From: FEB-25 sp963822175
Lineage (GTDB): Bacteria > Chloroflexota > Anaerolineae > Anaerolineales > UBA4823
Assembly (NCBI GenBank): GCA_963822175.1
Contig: CAWGGJ010000008.1
Span: forward strand, 744,001 to 808,000
DNA length: 64,000 nt
Reading direction: 5' to 3'
In this document: positions 1 to 9,512 of the stretch, piece after piece
How the letters are laid out: each line of letters begins with the position of its first letter
How positions within the stretch are numbered: position 1 is the first letter of the stretch
Program-made: the position numbers and the translations under genes
The notes under the pieces: generated by a model
Databases searched by the model: none
Seen by the model: the letters and a program-made list of their open reading frames with translations, nothing else
What the model was told of the DNA's origin: nothing

Positions 1-857
1 CATTTTATAAAGGGATCGATCCCGAGGCGTTCACCGTTGGTGAAGTCTATTCATCTAATTTCATCGCTGAAGACTACATTAATAACAAAAATTTTGACCA
101 GGTATTTAACTTTGATATGGCATCACAGATCCTTAAGAATGTCGATAGGCGGAATGCTATTAATTTAAACGCAGGATTGAGCTCCAGTTTCCAACAATTC
201 CCTCGTGGGACCTATGCGACCTTCCTGACCAATCATGACCAGGAAAGGGTGATGAGCTTTTATTCAGGGGACAGGGTGAAGGCTGCGCTTGCTGCCAAGA
301 TACTGTTGACCGCTCCTGGAACACCGTTCGTGTATTATGGGGAAGAAATTGGCATGACGGGTCAAAAGCCGGATGAAAATATACGCACACCCATGCTGTG
401 GTCACCGGATAAATATGCAGGTTTCTCCACCGTATTACCCTGGGAGCCTGTGAATTGTAATTATGAAGAATTTAATGTGGAGACCGAGAACGAAGACCCA
501 AACTCCTTGTTGAACCTGTACCGTTATCTAATTAAGCAGCGAAATGACCATGCAGCTCTTCGAGTAGGTGATTATTACACCATTCGGTCTGAAAATTTTT
601 CGATCCTGGCCTATTTACGGGCAAGTAAAGCCGAAACCTTGATGGTATTGATCAACCTCAGTGAAGAACCAATAAAGGGTTTCACTTTATCACTCAATCA
701 GGGACCACTTTCGGGAACCTATGGGTTATACCCCTTGGAAGGGGAGAGTGTTGTTCCGGATCTGATTTCCAATCAAAATGGTGGATTCGATGCATATGAT
801 CCAGGGATTGAGATTCCTGCCAATGAAATGATCATCTACCAATTGATCAGTCGGTAA
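1..857 (+). CDS. Alpha-amylase family GH13 glycoside hydrolase, 3' part
   Basis: The gene is cut by the window edge; the reading frame is open from base 3. It holds the second half of a GH13 TIM barrel. The acid/base glutamate lies in VGEVYSS (Glu codon 42-44) and the transition-state aspartate in FLTNHDQERV, followed by PGTPFVYYGEEIGMTG, a hallmark of the family. The nucleophile Asp must lie upstream of the window. The last ~90 residues look like the usual GH13 C-terminal beta domain. The expected reaction is hydrolysis or transfer at alpha-1,4 or alpha-1,6 glucosidic bonds. It heads a same-strand run with a GH57, a sugar-binding lipoprotein and a second GH13, so a role in alpha-glucan breakdown is likely. 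Whether it is exported cannot be judged without the N-terminus. Confidence 0.93.
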   Translation, partial: FYKGIDPEAFTVGEVYSSNFIAEDYINNKNFDQVFNFDMASQILKNVDRRNAINLNAGLSSSFQQFPRGTYATFLTNHDQERVMSFYSGDRVKAALAAKILLTAPGTPFVYYGEEIGMTGQKPDENIRTPMLWSPDKYAGFSTVLPWEPVNCNYEEFNVETENEDPNSLLNLYRYLIKQRNDHAALRVGDYYTIRSENFSILAYLRASKAETLMVLINLSEEPIKGFTLSLNQGPLSGTYGLYPLEGESVVPDLISNQNGGFDAYDPGIEIPANEMIIYQLISR

Positions 858-892
858 TTTCATATTTGCATTAAGTAAAGTCAATTTGTTCC

Positions 893-3031
893 ATGGAAGA
901 CACAACTGTTATAAACCCGAAAAAACCATTCTGGACGAGGCGGAAATTAATCCTGCTGATTGTTGTGGCAGGTTTGTTGTTGCGGATGTGGAGCGCCTGG
1001 CAACTCCCCGTGGATTTTGATGAGCCAGTCTACCTGGAAGATGGATATAAATATGCCGCAATGATCCAGGATGGTGATATCAACGGGATCATCGACTATG
1101 CCGGGACGAGTGAACACCCCCCGTTGGTTAAATTACTCTACGGTTTAGCGATTTTGATCCTGGGGAAGGGTGTGATCTGGGAACAGGCGTTGTTCTTATC
1201 CAGGATGGTTTCGGTGGTATTCGGAACCCTGGCGGTGCTGGTTGTTGCATTAATGGACCCGCTCGCGGGTGGATTTTTGGCTGTGCAAACTCTGACAGTT
1301 AAATATACCAGCCAGGTATATCTTGAAGCTCTGCCTCTCTTCGCTGGATTATTGTCGATTTATCTGCTTAAGAGCTCTTCACCAAATCGTCGTTGGTGGC
1401 TCTTTCTCTCAGCTTTTGCCCTTGGAATCACCGGCGCGGGGAAATACAGTTATTTCCCCTTCATCTTCGTTATCCTATACTTATTGATTTGGGAAAAACG
1501 GGAACGAATAAGCAATATTCTGCTATATTTTGTGATCGCAGCAATCACATTCTTTGCTTTTGATCCGTATCTATGGCATTACCCCATTCAACGCCTGGTT
1601 GAATCACTCACCTTTCATGCTCAATATTCACAAGGAGCCCATGTACAGGAGGTAGGATATCCATGGTACCAGCCATTTCTGTGGATTTCCCGCTCTTTTG
1701 GATTTGTTTGGCACCCGGAAGTTTACTTCTATATGGGTATTGATGGTGTGATTTTCTTACTGGCGTTGCCTGGTCTCTGGCTGGATTGGAAACATAGGCG
1801 TTGGGTGGTAGTTTGGGCGATCACAAGTATGCTGTCATTGTTAATATGGCCTACCAAATGGCCTCAATATACCTTGGTGATTCTCCCAGCAATTTGCCTG
1901 GCTGCATCAACAGCTGTTAAATTTATTTATGGAAAAATACGAGAACAGGAAATGTATTGGGAATGGTTTCACAACATGTTCCCGCGGCCTGAACGACGGT
2001 ACATAGTGTTTGGAGCTATCCTGATGGGGTTGCTGGTTTTTGGAGTCATAGCAACAGAAGTGAGCAGGGCGATCAACCGGATCGGTTGGTCTGATATGAC
2101 GTCCAGCAGGTCCGGATTACCCAATGACAGTATTAACGAAATTGTGGCATTGACGGATGGTCGAATGGTGATCGGGACTGATGGAGGAGTGGCTATATGG
2201 AAAGCAGCCAGCGGAAGTGAGGTACTGGATGATTGGCAGGTGTTCAATCCTGGGAACTCACCTCTTCCAGATGAAAGGGTTCTTTCAGTTGCACAGGACC
2301 AGGATGGCGTGCTATGGTTCGGAACAGATGCTGGTTTAGCCAGTTATGATGGGCAGGAATGGGATGTCTATCGAGCTCCAGATTTTGGGTTGGCCAGTGA
2401 GCAGGTCAATTCCATTGCTGTGGATGGTCAAAATAATATTTGGATTGGGACCTTGGATGGTGCTGCCAGGTACGATGGCAACACATGGAGCGCATACACC
2501 GAAGAGAATTCAGACCTGGTTAATAATGCAGTTTTCTCGATTACAGAAGAACCTTCACCAAATCGTGACAGGCTTTGGTTTGGTACGCTTCACGGAGTGT
2601 CATCATTTGACACCACAACAGGTGAATGGGAAAGTTTCACCCGTAACGATATCGACCTGGGGGTGGGAGGGGTATCGGATTTGGTATTTGATTCGAAGGA
2701 TAGGCTGTGGGTCAGTACTGGTGGGGGCGGGATCAGCCTCTGGGATGGCAACCAATGGACCCATCTTCGGGTCAGTAATTCCAGCCTGCCCTATTCGACC
2801 ATTGAAAGCGTGGCTGAGCTCGAGCCAGGAGTATTTTGGATCGCAGCATCGCTCCCGAATAGCGCAGGGGGAGTATTGGCAAAATATGATGGCAGCACAT
2901 GGAAAATATTCAGGGAAGGTTTCACAGGTTATAACGGTGCAGAGACGGTGTCAATAGCGGAGGATAGTCTTGGACGCTATTGGTTTGGAACACGCTCGAA
3001 CGGTATCATCCTTTACGAGCCCAAGAAGTAG
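893..3031 (+). CDS. Membrane glycosyltransferase-like (PMT/ArnT type) protein fused to a beta-propeller
   Basis: The 712-residue protein has two halves. Residues ~1-400 form a multi-span membrane domain; an early loop carries FDEPVYLEDGYKYA and EHPPLVKLLYG, the acidic loop-1 pattern of dolichyl-phosphate-mannose/ArnT-type (GT-C) transferases that use polyprenyl-phosphate sugars. Residues ~410-712 are repeats of the two-component-regulator propeller type, each with a core such as LWFGTDAGLASYDG, IWIGTLDGAARYDG or YWFGTRSNGIILYE; I count about six or seven blades. The propeller is probably extracytoplasmic. It starts at ATG 893 without a clear Shine-Dalgarno site. The fusion is unusual, since such propellers normally sit in front of sensor kinases. 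Acceptor and donor are unknown. Confidence 0.75.
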   Translation: MEDTTVINPKKPFWTRRKLILLIVVAGLLLRMWSAWQLPVDFDEPVYLEDGYKYAAMIQDGDINGIIDYAGTSEHPPLVKLLYGLAILILGKGVIWEQALFLSRMVSVVFGTLAVLVVALMDPLAGGFLAVQTLTVKYTSQVYLEALPLFAGLLSIYLLKSSSPNRRWWLFLSAFALGITGAGKYSYFPFIFVILYLLIWEKRERISNILLYFVIAAITFFAFDPYLWHYPIQRLVESLTFHAQYSQGAHVQEVGYPWYQPFLWISRSFGFVWHPEVYFYMGIDGVIFLLALPGLWLDWKHRRWVVVWAITSMLSLLIWPTKWPQYTLVILPAICLAASTAVKFIYGKIREQEMYWEWFHNMFPRPERRYIVFGAILMGLLVFGVIATEVSRAINRIGWSDMTSSRSGLPNDSINEIVALTDGRMVIGTDGGVAIWKAASGSEVLDDWQVFNPGNSPLPDERVLSVAQDQDGVLWFGTDAGLASYDGQEWDVYRAPDFGLASEQVNSIAVDGQNNIWIGTLDGAARYDGNTWSAYTEENSDLVNNAVFSITEEPSPNRDRLWFGTLHGVSSFDTTTGEWESFTRNDIDLGVGGVSDLVFDSKDRLWVSTGGGGISLWDGNQWTHLRVSNSSLPYSTIESVAELEPGVFWIAASLPNSAGGVLAKYDGSTWKIFREGFTGYNGAETVSIAEDSLGRYWFGTRSNGIILYEPKK

Positions 3032-3044
3032 GATCGAGGATAAA

Positions 3045-6000
3045 ATGAAATCAAGAATTCAGACCAGCATTTACATCCTGGTGGTAATGGTTTTTGCCCT
3101 GGCTTCCTGTAGCCAGCCAAAGCCCATCCCAACCGCCACAACGGGTGCCACCCAAAAGCCCACCGTGATGACAACTGCTATACCGACCCATACCCCGACT
3201 GCAATAGCTGAAGAGCCGATCTATTTATCAATTATCTGGCACCAACACCAACCGGTATACTACAAGGATCCCGAAACAGGAATTTATGAAAAACCATGGG
3301 TGAGAGTGCATGCCGCCAAGGACTATGTGGATATGGCAGCCATGCTCAAAAATTACCCCAATATCCATGTCACCTTCAACCTGACACCCAGCCTGATCCG
3401 CCAGTTGGATGATCTTCAGGCTGGAGCAAAGGATCTTTATTGGACAACTGCTGAAGTTCCAGCTGATCAACTGACCGGGGAACAAAAACAATTTCTATTG
3501 GATCGTTTCTTCGATACGAACCGCAAGATCATTGAGAGATTTCCGCGCTACCAGGAACTACTGCAAAAACGGGACACTGGAGAACAATACAACACCCAGG
3601 ATTACCTTGATCTACAGGTTTTATTCAACCTGGCATGGACTGATCCCGATTGGCTGGCTCAGGAACCTTTAGCCAGCCTGGTTGCCAAGGGGTCGAATTT
3701 TGAGGAATCTGATAAACAGATCGTTTTTTCGGAACACTTACGCTTGATATCAGAAGTCATCCCAGTTCACCGTGAGTTACAGGATGTTGGCCAGATCGAA
3801 GTGACCATGACACCCTACGCTCACCCCATCCTGCCATTGCTGGTAAGCACCCGCCTAGCATTGGTCGCGAACCCCGAGATGGAGCTTCCTGGTAAGGAAT
3901 TTGCCTATGGCCAGGATGCCATCGACCAGATCCAACTGGGCACCAGGTTGTACCAGGATCATTTCGGGGTGTCCCCACGAGGGATGTGGCCGGCTGAAGG
4001 TTCAGTAGCCCAGGAAATTGTCAATATGGTTTCTTCGGCAGGTATTCAATGGATGGCATCGGATGAAGGGGTGTTGGCTGCCAGCCTGGGGATGGATAGC
4101 TTTACCCGCAATAGCAAGGAAGTGGTGAACGAGGCTGACACTCTGTACCGACCTTATTATGTGCAAAGCAAGCAGGGCAGCCCTGTAGCGATGGTGTTTA
4201 GAGATATTGTGATCTCCGATAAGGTTGGTTTCACCTATTCCGGTGTCAGCGGTAGCGCGGCTGCCAATGACTTCATCGACAGGATCCATGCCATTCGCGA
4301 GCAGTTGATCGCAGATGGGTCTACTGGACCGCACCTTGTGTCGGTTATCCTGGATGGGGAAAATGCCTGGGAGAATTATGATAATGATGGGAAGGAATTT
4401 CTTAACAGCTTATACAAGGGTCTGAGTGAAGATCCTTTAATCCGTACGGTTACTCCCAGTGAATTCCTGGCTTTTGCCCCCGACCAGCCCAAGATCGAGG
4501 AGTTATGGGCTGGTTCCTGGATCAAACACGATTTCACCACCTGGATCGGTGAGGCTGAGGAAAATACTGCCTGGGATCACCTGGCGACGACGCGCGAGAT
4601 GTTGCAGAAATATATTTCTGGTATCCGCCAGACGACTCCCGAAGCATTGGAGCAAGCCCGGAATTATATGTACATTGCCGAAGGTTCCGACTGGTTCTGG
4701 TGGTTTGGTTCAGACCAGAATTCTGGCAGCGATGAAGCATTCGACCAGCAATTCCGCAACACCTTGAAACAAGTTTATATTTCACTCGGTGAAGATGCAC
4801 CGGATACCCTGGATGTCCCGATCATTCCGCTTACCCCGATTTCTGCAGATATTGCCTCCAGTGGGTTGATCTCTGTCACAGTAGATGGTCAGGTGAGCGC
4901 TGGTGAATGGGATGCAGGAGGGGTTTATCTTCCATCTGGTGGTGTCATGGCCTCAGGTCAGCCATATTTCCAGGACCTGGCATACGGATTTTCGCCAACC
5001 AATCTGTTCGTGAAAGTCACCATCTCGACCGAATACCAGCCCCCGGCGGGGACAAATAATCTTGAACTATATTTACAGGTGCCAGGAACTGATCCGACCA
5101 ATAATTTTAGTGATAATGGGACGCTGTTAGGGTTTCCAGCCAACCGCCTGGCAGAGATCCAGTTCCTTGATGGCAATCTTGCCTCGTCCATATTATATCC
5201 AGCCAATGGAGATGGTTCATGGGGAGAGCCGACGATCATTGATATGGCAGCATCAAGCGGGAATATCATTGAGCTGGCGATACCATTAAAAGACCTGGGG
5301 AATGCCGAAACCGGAGATCGGATCAATTTGCGTGCCATCCATTCGGAGCAAGTCGATCTAGCTGGAAGTGTCACTGTTACTGATACAGACGTCTTACCTG
5401 GCAGTGGACCAGCGGCCCTGGTTGTCCCAGATTTAGGTACGATGGAACTGGTGTTGGATATCACAGATCCTGAAAAGGACGATTATGGTCCGGGGACATA
5501 CACCTATCCTTCTGATGCGGTATTTCCAGCAGGTAGCTATGATATTGTAAATTTCCAGGTTGGGTCGGATGCTGAAAACATTGTTTTCAAATTCACCATG
5601 AGAGGTGCTGTGGATAATCCATGGGGTTCTCCGAATGGTCTCTCAACCCAAACCTTCGATATCTATATTGATACAGATGGGAATGGTCAGGGTGGAACCA
5701 ACTTCCTGCCTGGTCGAAACCTGGCATTACAGGAAGGGTTTGCGTGGGACTTTGCCATCACCGTCGAAGGATGGGAACCTGGAATTTTTACCCCGGGTGA
5801 AGATGGACCTCAAAGAATAGCCACCAGCAGTGATTTCCAAATCCTGCCTGATCCAGGACAGCAACGTGTAACTGTACGCATCCCACGATCAATCCTGGGA
5901 GATGATCCGGGGGCCTGGAAGTATGTTGCCATGGTTCTCAGCCAGGAAGGATATCCAAGTGGAGGCGTCATGCGTGTCAGAGATGTCAACCAAAATGCCG

Positions 6001-6182
6001 AACAATGGCGATTTGGTGGTGCTCCGGCAGATACCAATCATACGCGGGTGATCGACCTTGTCTGGCCAGAAGCAGGTATTCAGGAAACCTGGTTGAGTAG
6101 CTATACGCCGAGTCAGGTTACTCAGACTGAATTGACCGTGACAGACTTTGCGCGGGTGGGAATGTTAGCAAAGGGTCAATAG
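3045..6182 (+). CDS. Exported GH57 alpha-glucan hydrolase lipoprotein with glucodextranase-type C-terminal domain
   Basis: The start at ATG 3045 gives a lipoprotein signal peptide ending VFALASC (lipid-modified Cys22), followed by a Thr/Pro linker. The GH57 domain covers residues ~58-600: IIWHQHQPVYY (motif 1), GMWPAEGSV and WMASDEGVL (motifs 3-4), and WIGEAEENTAWD. EGSDWFWWFGSDQ is typical of amylopullulanase-like members. A DOMON-like module follows (~625-810). The last ~230 residues (DPEKDDYGPGTYTYP onward) match the C-terminal domain of glucodextranase. The enzyme is expected to act on starch or pullulan outside the membrane. An in-frame ATG at 2970 lies inside the previous gene and would hide the signal peptide, so I rejected it. 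The next gene encodes a sugar-binding lipoprotein. Confidence 0.92.
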   Translation: MKSRIQTSIYILVVMVFALASCSQPKPIPTATTGATQKPTVMTTAIPTHTPTAIAEEPIYLSIIWHQHQPVYYKDPETGIYEKPWVRVHAAKDYVDMAAMLKNYPNIHVTFNLTPSLIRQLDDLQAGAKDLYWTTAEVPADQLTGEQKQFLLDRFFDTNRKIIERFPRYQELLQKRDTGEQYNTQDYLDLQVLFNLAWTDPDWLAQEPLASLVAKGSNFEESDKQIVFSEHLRLISEVIPVHRELQDVGQIEVTMTPYAHPILPLLVSTRLALVANPEMELPGKEFAYGQDAIDQIQLGTRLYQDHFGVSPRGMWPAEGSVAQEIVNMVSSAGIQWMASDEGVLAASLGMDSFTRNSKEVVNEADTLYRPYYVQSKQGSPVAMVFRDIVISDKVGFTYSGVSGSAAANDFIDRIHAIREQLIADGSTGPHLVSVILDGENAWENYDNDGKEFLNSLYKGLSEDPLIRTVTPSEFLAFAPDQPKIEELWAGSWIKHDFTTWIGEAEENTAWDHLATTREMLQKYISGIRQTTPEALEQARNYMYIAEGSDWFWWFGSDQNSGSDEAFDQQFRNTLKQVYISLGEDAPDTLDVPIIPLTPISADIASSGLISVTVDGQVSAGEWDAGGVYLPSGGVMASGQPYFQDLAYGFSPTNLFVKVTISTEYQPPAGTNNLELYLQVPGTDPTNNFSDNGTLLGFPANRLAEIQFLDGNLASSILYPANGDGSWGEPTIIDMAASSGNIIELAIPLKDLGNAETGDRINLRAIHSEQVDLAGSVTVTDTDVLPGSGPAALVVPDLGTMELVLDITDPEKDDYGPGTYTYPSDAVFPAGSYDIVNFQVGSDAENIVFKFTMRGAVDNPWGSPNGLSTQTFDIYIDTDGNGQGGTNFLPGRNLALQEGFAWDFAITVEGWEPGIFTPGEDGPQRIATSSDFQILPDPGQQRVTVRIPRSILGDDPGAWKYVAMVLSQEGYPSGGVMRVRDVNQNAEQWRFGGAPADTNHTRVIDLVWPEAGIQETWLSSYTPSQVTQTELTVTDFARVGMLAKGQ

Positions 6183-6261
6183 TATAATTGAATTTACTTC
6201 GCGATCAATCTTCCCGGGCATATGGTAGCTTACGGGCAGATTGTGGTAAATTGATTTGATC

Positions 6262-8067
6262 ATGCGGTATAAAGCTATTCCACTGATCCTTATAGGCCTG
6301 ATGTTGTCGATGGTGATATTCATTGGGGCATGTAGGCGCGTCACCACAACTGATTCACCAATATTAACCAATACAACGTTACCAACGCAAACGCTTATAG
6401 GGGCGACACCTGATGAGACATCAACACTGATTGGGATCGAACCTTCCAAAACAGCCATTATCCCCACTCCTGATATAGCCTATCCACAACCTGTAGGTCA
6501 AACTACCACTCCAGATACAGGCATTGCATACCCACAACCCTCAGTCCAGACCCCAGATGCAATAACTTTTATTCCTACCTCTACAGCCAGTCCTGAACCT
6601 CCAACCGAACAACCCCAAGTTAGCCAGGCACCTAATACATATACACCCACAGTGACTCCCAGCGTCACACCACCCTTAGCGTATCCTGGTCCAGGAGCTT
6701 ATCCGACCAGCCAGCCTAGCCAGAGTTATCCAGGACCGCAGTTTACCAGCACCTCCCCTTCTTTTCCCAGCTCAACACCAGCCTCTCCACAACCTTCACG
6801 AACACCCACTAAGTCACCTACGCTTAGCGCAACTTTTTCTACTACCCAGATTGGATCACCCACTCCGACTCCAGTATCTGGAACTCCCATCGTTACCCCA
6901 ACTGAGCAGCCACCACGTCCGCCATTATCTCCACCCCCTGCAGGGAGCTCGGTAACAATCTGGCATTCGTACAGTTCTACCAAGACCGATGTTCTGCAAT
7001 CAGTCATTGAATCATTTAAAAGAATATATCCAGATGTGACGTTTACTTTACTTTATGTACCATTGGATGATCTGTATAACACCTATCATGAAGCTGCATA
7101 CCTTGGGAAAGGTCCCGACTTGTTACTGGGGCCATCCGAATGGGGTCCAGCATTATTCAATGAAGATCTGATCACCAATCTCGCTCCCTATGTTCCAGAA
7201 AACTACCTGGATGATATCAGCCCACCTGCATTATCATCCGGTCTATATAAGAATGAGCTCATCAGCCTGCCACTTTCACAACATGGATTGTTGATGTTTC
7301 GCAATAAAACATTAATCTCCTCAGCTTCGGGAAGTTTGGATGACATGGCAAAGTTAGCTGAGCAAGCTACGCATGGCGGCACGGTTGGAACTTATCTTGA
7401 ACGGGGATCATATTTTTCTTCACCTGCGATCATCGGATTAGGTGGTCACTTGATGGATGAAAATGGCTATCCAGCATTTAACGATCAATATGGTTTGGAA
7501 TGGCTTGACATGTTGGAAGTGTATGACCAGGTAGGTGCTGTGACTTTCAATACTAATTGGGATTTGGAAAAATTCAAGCAGTCTCGTGTCGGTATCATCA
7601 TTGATGGAAGTTGGAACATTACATTACTTGCCCAATCCATTGGTGTGGAAAACCTGGCTATTGACCCCTGGCCTGCTTATGGTACTGGTCATATGTCCGG
7701 ATGGGTCGAAACGGATAGTGTCTTTCTAAATACCAATACCACCGGCAACGATCGCAATGCCGCACTTTCTTTTATGGGGTATCTTATTGAACCCGATGTG
7801 CAGATGCGCTTTGCTGAGGTTGGTGATATCCCTTCAGTAATGACCACCCAACCACGCGACCCGCTCATAAAACTGGCGATGACAGCATTCGAGGGAGGAG
7901 CACCATACCCAATCACACAGGATGAGTCAGTGCTTTCTATTTATTGGAATGAGTTGGATAAGGTCATCAAGACTGTTTTCTATGAAGGAGCTGACCCGGT
8001 GACCGCCTTACAAACCGCTGCAGACAATATCACCAATGCCTTAACTGATATGAAGGAAATGCCATAA
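6262..8067 (+). CDS. ABC transporter substrate-binding lipoprotein (maltose/oligosaccharide type) with long Pro/Thr linker
   Basis: From ATG 6262 the protein begins with a lipoprotein signal peptide (FIGAC, Cys24). Residues ~30-228 are a very long low-complexity linker rich in Pro, Thr, Ser and Gln with repeated AYPQP and YPGPG units. From SSVTIWHSYSST the sequence is a family 1 solute-binding protein (MalE/UgpB type), with GKGPDLLLGPSEWG and a late GSWNITLLAQS segment. It should capture sugars outside the membrane for an ABC importer. No permease or ATPase genes of this importer are in the window; they may lie upstream of base 1. TTG 6256 is an alternative start. The downstream GH13 begins 2 nt after its stop, so the two are probably co-transcribed. 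Confidence 0.88.
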   Translation: MRYKAIPLILIGLMLSMVIFIGACRRVTTTDSPILTNTTLPTQTLIGATPDETSTLIGIEPSKTAIIPTPDIAYPQPVGQTTTPDTGIAYPQPSVQTPDAITFIPTSTASPEPPTEQPQVSQAPNTYTPTVTPSVTPPLAYPGPGAYPTSQPSQSYPGPQFTSTSPSFPSSTPASPQPSRTPTKSPTLSATFSTTQIGSPTPTPVSGTPIVTPTEQPPRPPLSPPPAGSSVTIWHSYSSTKTDVLQSVIESFKRIYPDVTFTLLYVPLDDLYNTYHEAAYLGKGPDLLLGPSEWGPALFNEDLITNLAPYVPENYLDDISPPALSSGLYKNELISLPLSQHGLLMFRNKTLISSASGSLDDMAKLAEQATHGGTVGTYLERGSYFSSPAIIGLGGHLMDENGYPAFNDQYGLEWLDMLEVYDQVGAVTFNTNWDLEKFKQSRVGIIIDGSWNITLLAQSIGVENLAIDPWPAYGTGHMSGWVETDSVFLNTNTTGNDRNAALSFMGYLIEPDVQMRFAEVGDIPSVMTTQPRDPLIKLAMTAFEGGAPYPITQDESVLSIYWNELDKVIKTVFYEGADPVTALQTAADNITNALTDMKEMP

Positions 8068-8069
8068 AT

Positions 8070-9470
8070 ATGAGTGTACCAGGTTGGGTAAAGGATGCGA
8101 TCTTTTACCAGATTTTTCCTGATCGCTTTTACAATGGGAACCCTGATAATGATCCATCCTATTTGCAACCCTGGGGTTCGGCGCCCACCAGCTGGGGTTT
8201 CCAGGGAGGAGATTTGCAAGGTATCCTTCAGAAATTTGATTACTTACTCGACCTTGGAATCACTGCTATTTATTTGAACCCCATCTTTCAAGCTACTTCA
8301 ACCCATCGGTACAACACCACGGATTATTATAAAATTGACGACAAGCTTGGCAATATGGACAATTTTCATGCCTTGGTTGATCATGCTCATCGTAACCAGG
8401 TCCGAATTATCCTGGATGGGGTCTTCAACCATTGTGGTCGAGGTTTTTTTGCCTTCAACGATATACTGGAAAATCAGGAATATTCTGTATACCAGGATTG
8501 GTTCCACATCAAGAAATTTCCAGTGAATGCCTATTCCAGGGGAGATTTTGAGGATTACCTCGGTTGGTGGAAGATGAAAAGCCTGCCTAAATTTAATACC
8601 GCCAATCCGAAAGTACGACAATATATCATGGAGGTCGCCAGGTATTGGATTGAACAAGGAGCGGATGGATGGCGCCTGGATGTACCGAACGAGATCGATG
8701 ACGATGGTTTTTGGATGGAATTCAGGCAGGTGGTAAAGTCTATCAACCCTGATGCATATATCCTGGGTGAGATCTGGTCTCCTGACAAGCGTTGGGTGGG
8801 GGAGGGACACTTTGATGGTCTGATGGATTACCCAATCATGGAAGCATTAGTCGGATTATTGGCCACAAATGCCTTAACCATAAATAAATTTGCAGAGAAA
8901 GTGGAAGGGTTGACATCCTATTATCCAATTGAGAATGTGTATTCCATGTATATTCCTCTTGGATCACACGATACGGAACGTATCCTTACCAGGATGGGAA
9001 ATAACGTTGATAAAACCAAATTGGCATACCTGTTCCAATTTGCTTATCCAGGAGCACCAGCGATATATTACGGAGATGAGATTGGATTGACCGGTGGGAA
9101 AGATCCTGGATGCCGGGGGGCATTCACTTGGGATACACACCAGTGGAATACCGAACTACACAGTTATATTAAGAAATTGGTTGAGTTACGGAAAAGCCAT
9201 CAGGCACTACGTCGAGGGACGTACAGCCGAATGGAAAATCTCAATAACTCATCTTGTTATGCGTGTATTCGTAAGAGTGAAAACGAAGAAATCCTATTGG
9301 TGATGAATGCCAGCGAGCGTGAGCTGCAGCTACGATTGAACACAAATGAATGTGGCTGGGAAGATGGCCGGATAATTTGTAACTTACTTGATTTAAGTCA
9401 GAAATTCTATATCTCAAATAGTAGTATAGAGTTAAATTTGCCTGCCTGGGGAGGCCTCTGGCTGGCATAA
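8070..9470 (+). CDS. GH13 alpha-glucosidase/neopullulanase-like enzyme (cyclomaltodextrinase group)
   Basis: The protein has 466 residues with no signal peptide, so it is probably cytoplasmic. It starts WVKDAIFYQIFPDRFYNG, the usual opening of GH13_20-type neopullulanases and cyclomaltodextrinases, but lacks their N-terminal starch-binding domain. Catalytic residues are visible: DGVFNHCG (region I), GWRLDVPNEI (nucleophile Asp), YILGEIWS (acid/base Glu) and LGSHDTERI (third Asp). PGAPAIYYGDEIGLTGG follows. It would split imported maltodextrins. It lies 2 nt downstream of the sugar-binding lipoprotein, consistent with an uptake-and-cleavage operon. Confidence 0.92.
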   Translation: MSVPGWVKDAIFYQIFPDRFYNGNPDNDPSYLQPWGSAPTSWGFQGGDLQGILQKFDYLLDLGITAIYLNPIFQATSTHRYNTTDYYKIDDKLGNMDNFHALVDHAHRNQVRIILDGVFNHCGRGFFAFNDILENQEYSVYQDWFHIKKFPVNAYSRGDFEDYLGWWKMKSLPKFNTANPKVRQYIMEVARYWIEQGADGWRLDVPNEIDDDGFWMEFRQVVKSINPDAYILGEIWSPDKRWVGEGHFDGLMDYPIMEALVGLLATNALTINKFAEKVEGLTSYYPIENVYSMYIPLGSHDTERILTRMGNNVDKTKLAYLFQFAYPGAPAIYYGDEIGLTGGKDPGCRGAFTWDTHQWNTELHSYIKKLVELRKSHQALRRGTYSRMENLNNSSCYACIRKSENEEILLVMNASERELQLRLNTNECGWEDGRIICNLLDLSQKFYISNSSIELNLPAWGGLWLA

Positions 9471-9512
9471 AATTAAGATATACTTGATTTCACCCGTTGA
9501 TCACAAAGAAAT

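Noticed and set aside
2346..2957. 203-codon + strand ORF inside the propeller gene
   Set aside because: It lies in another frame of the clear beta-propeller repeats and has no homology pattern.
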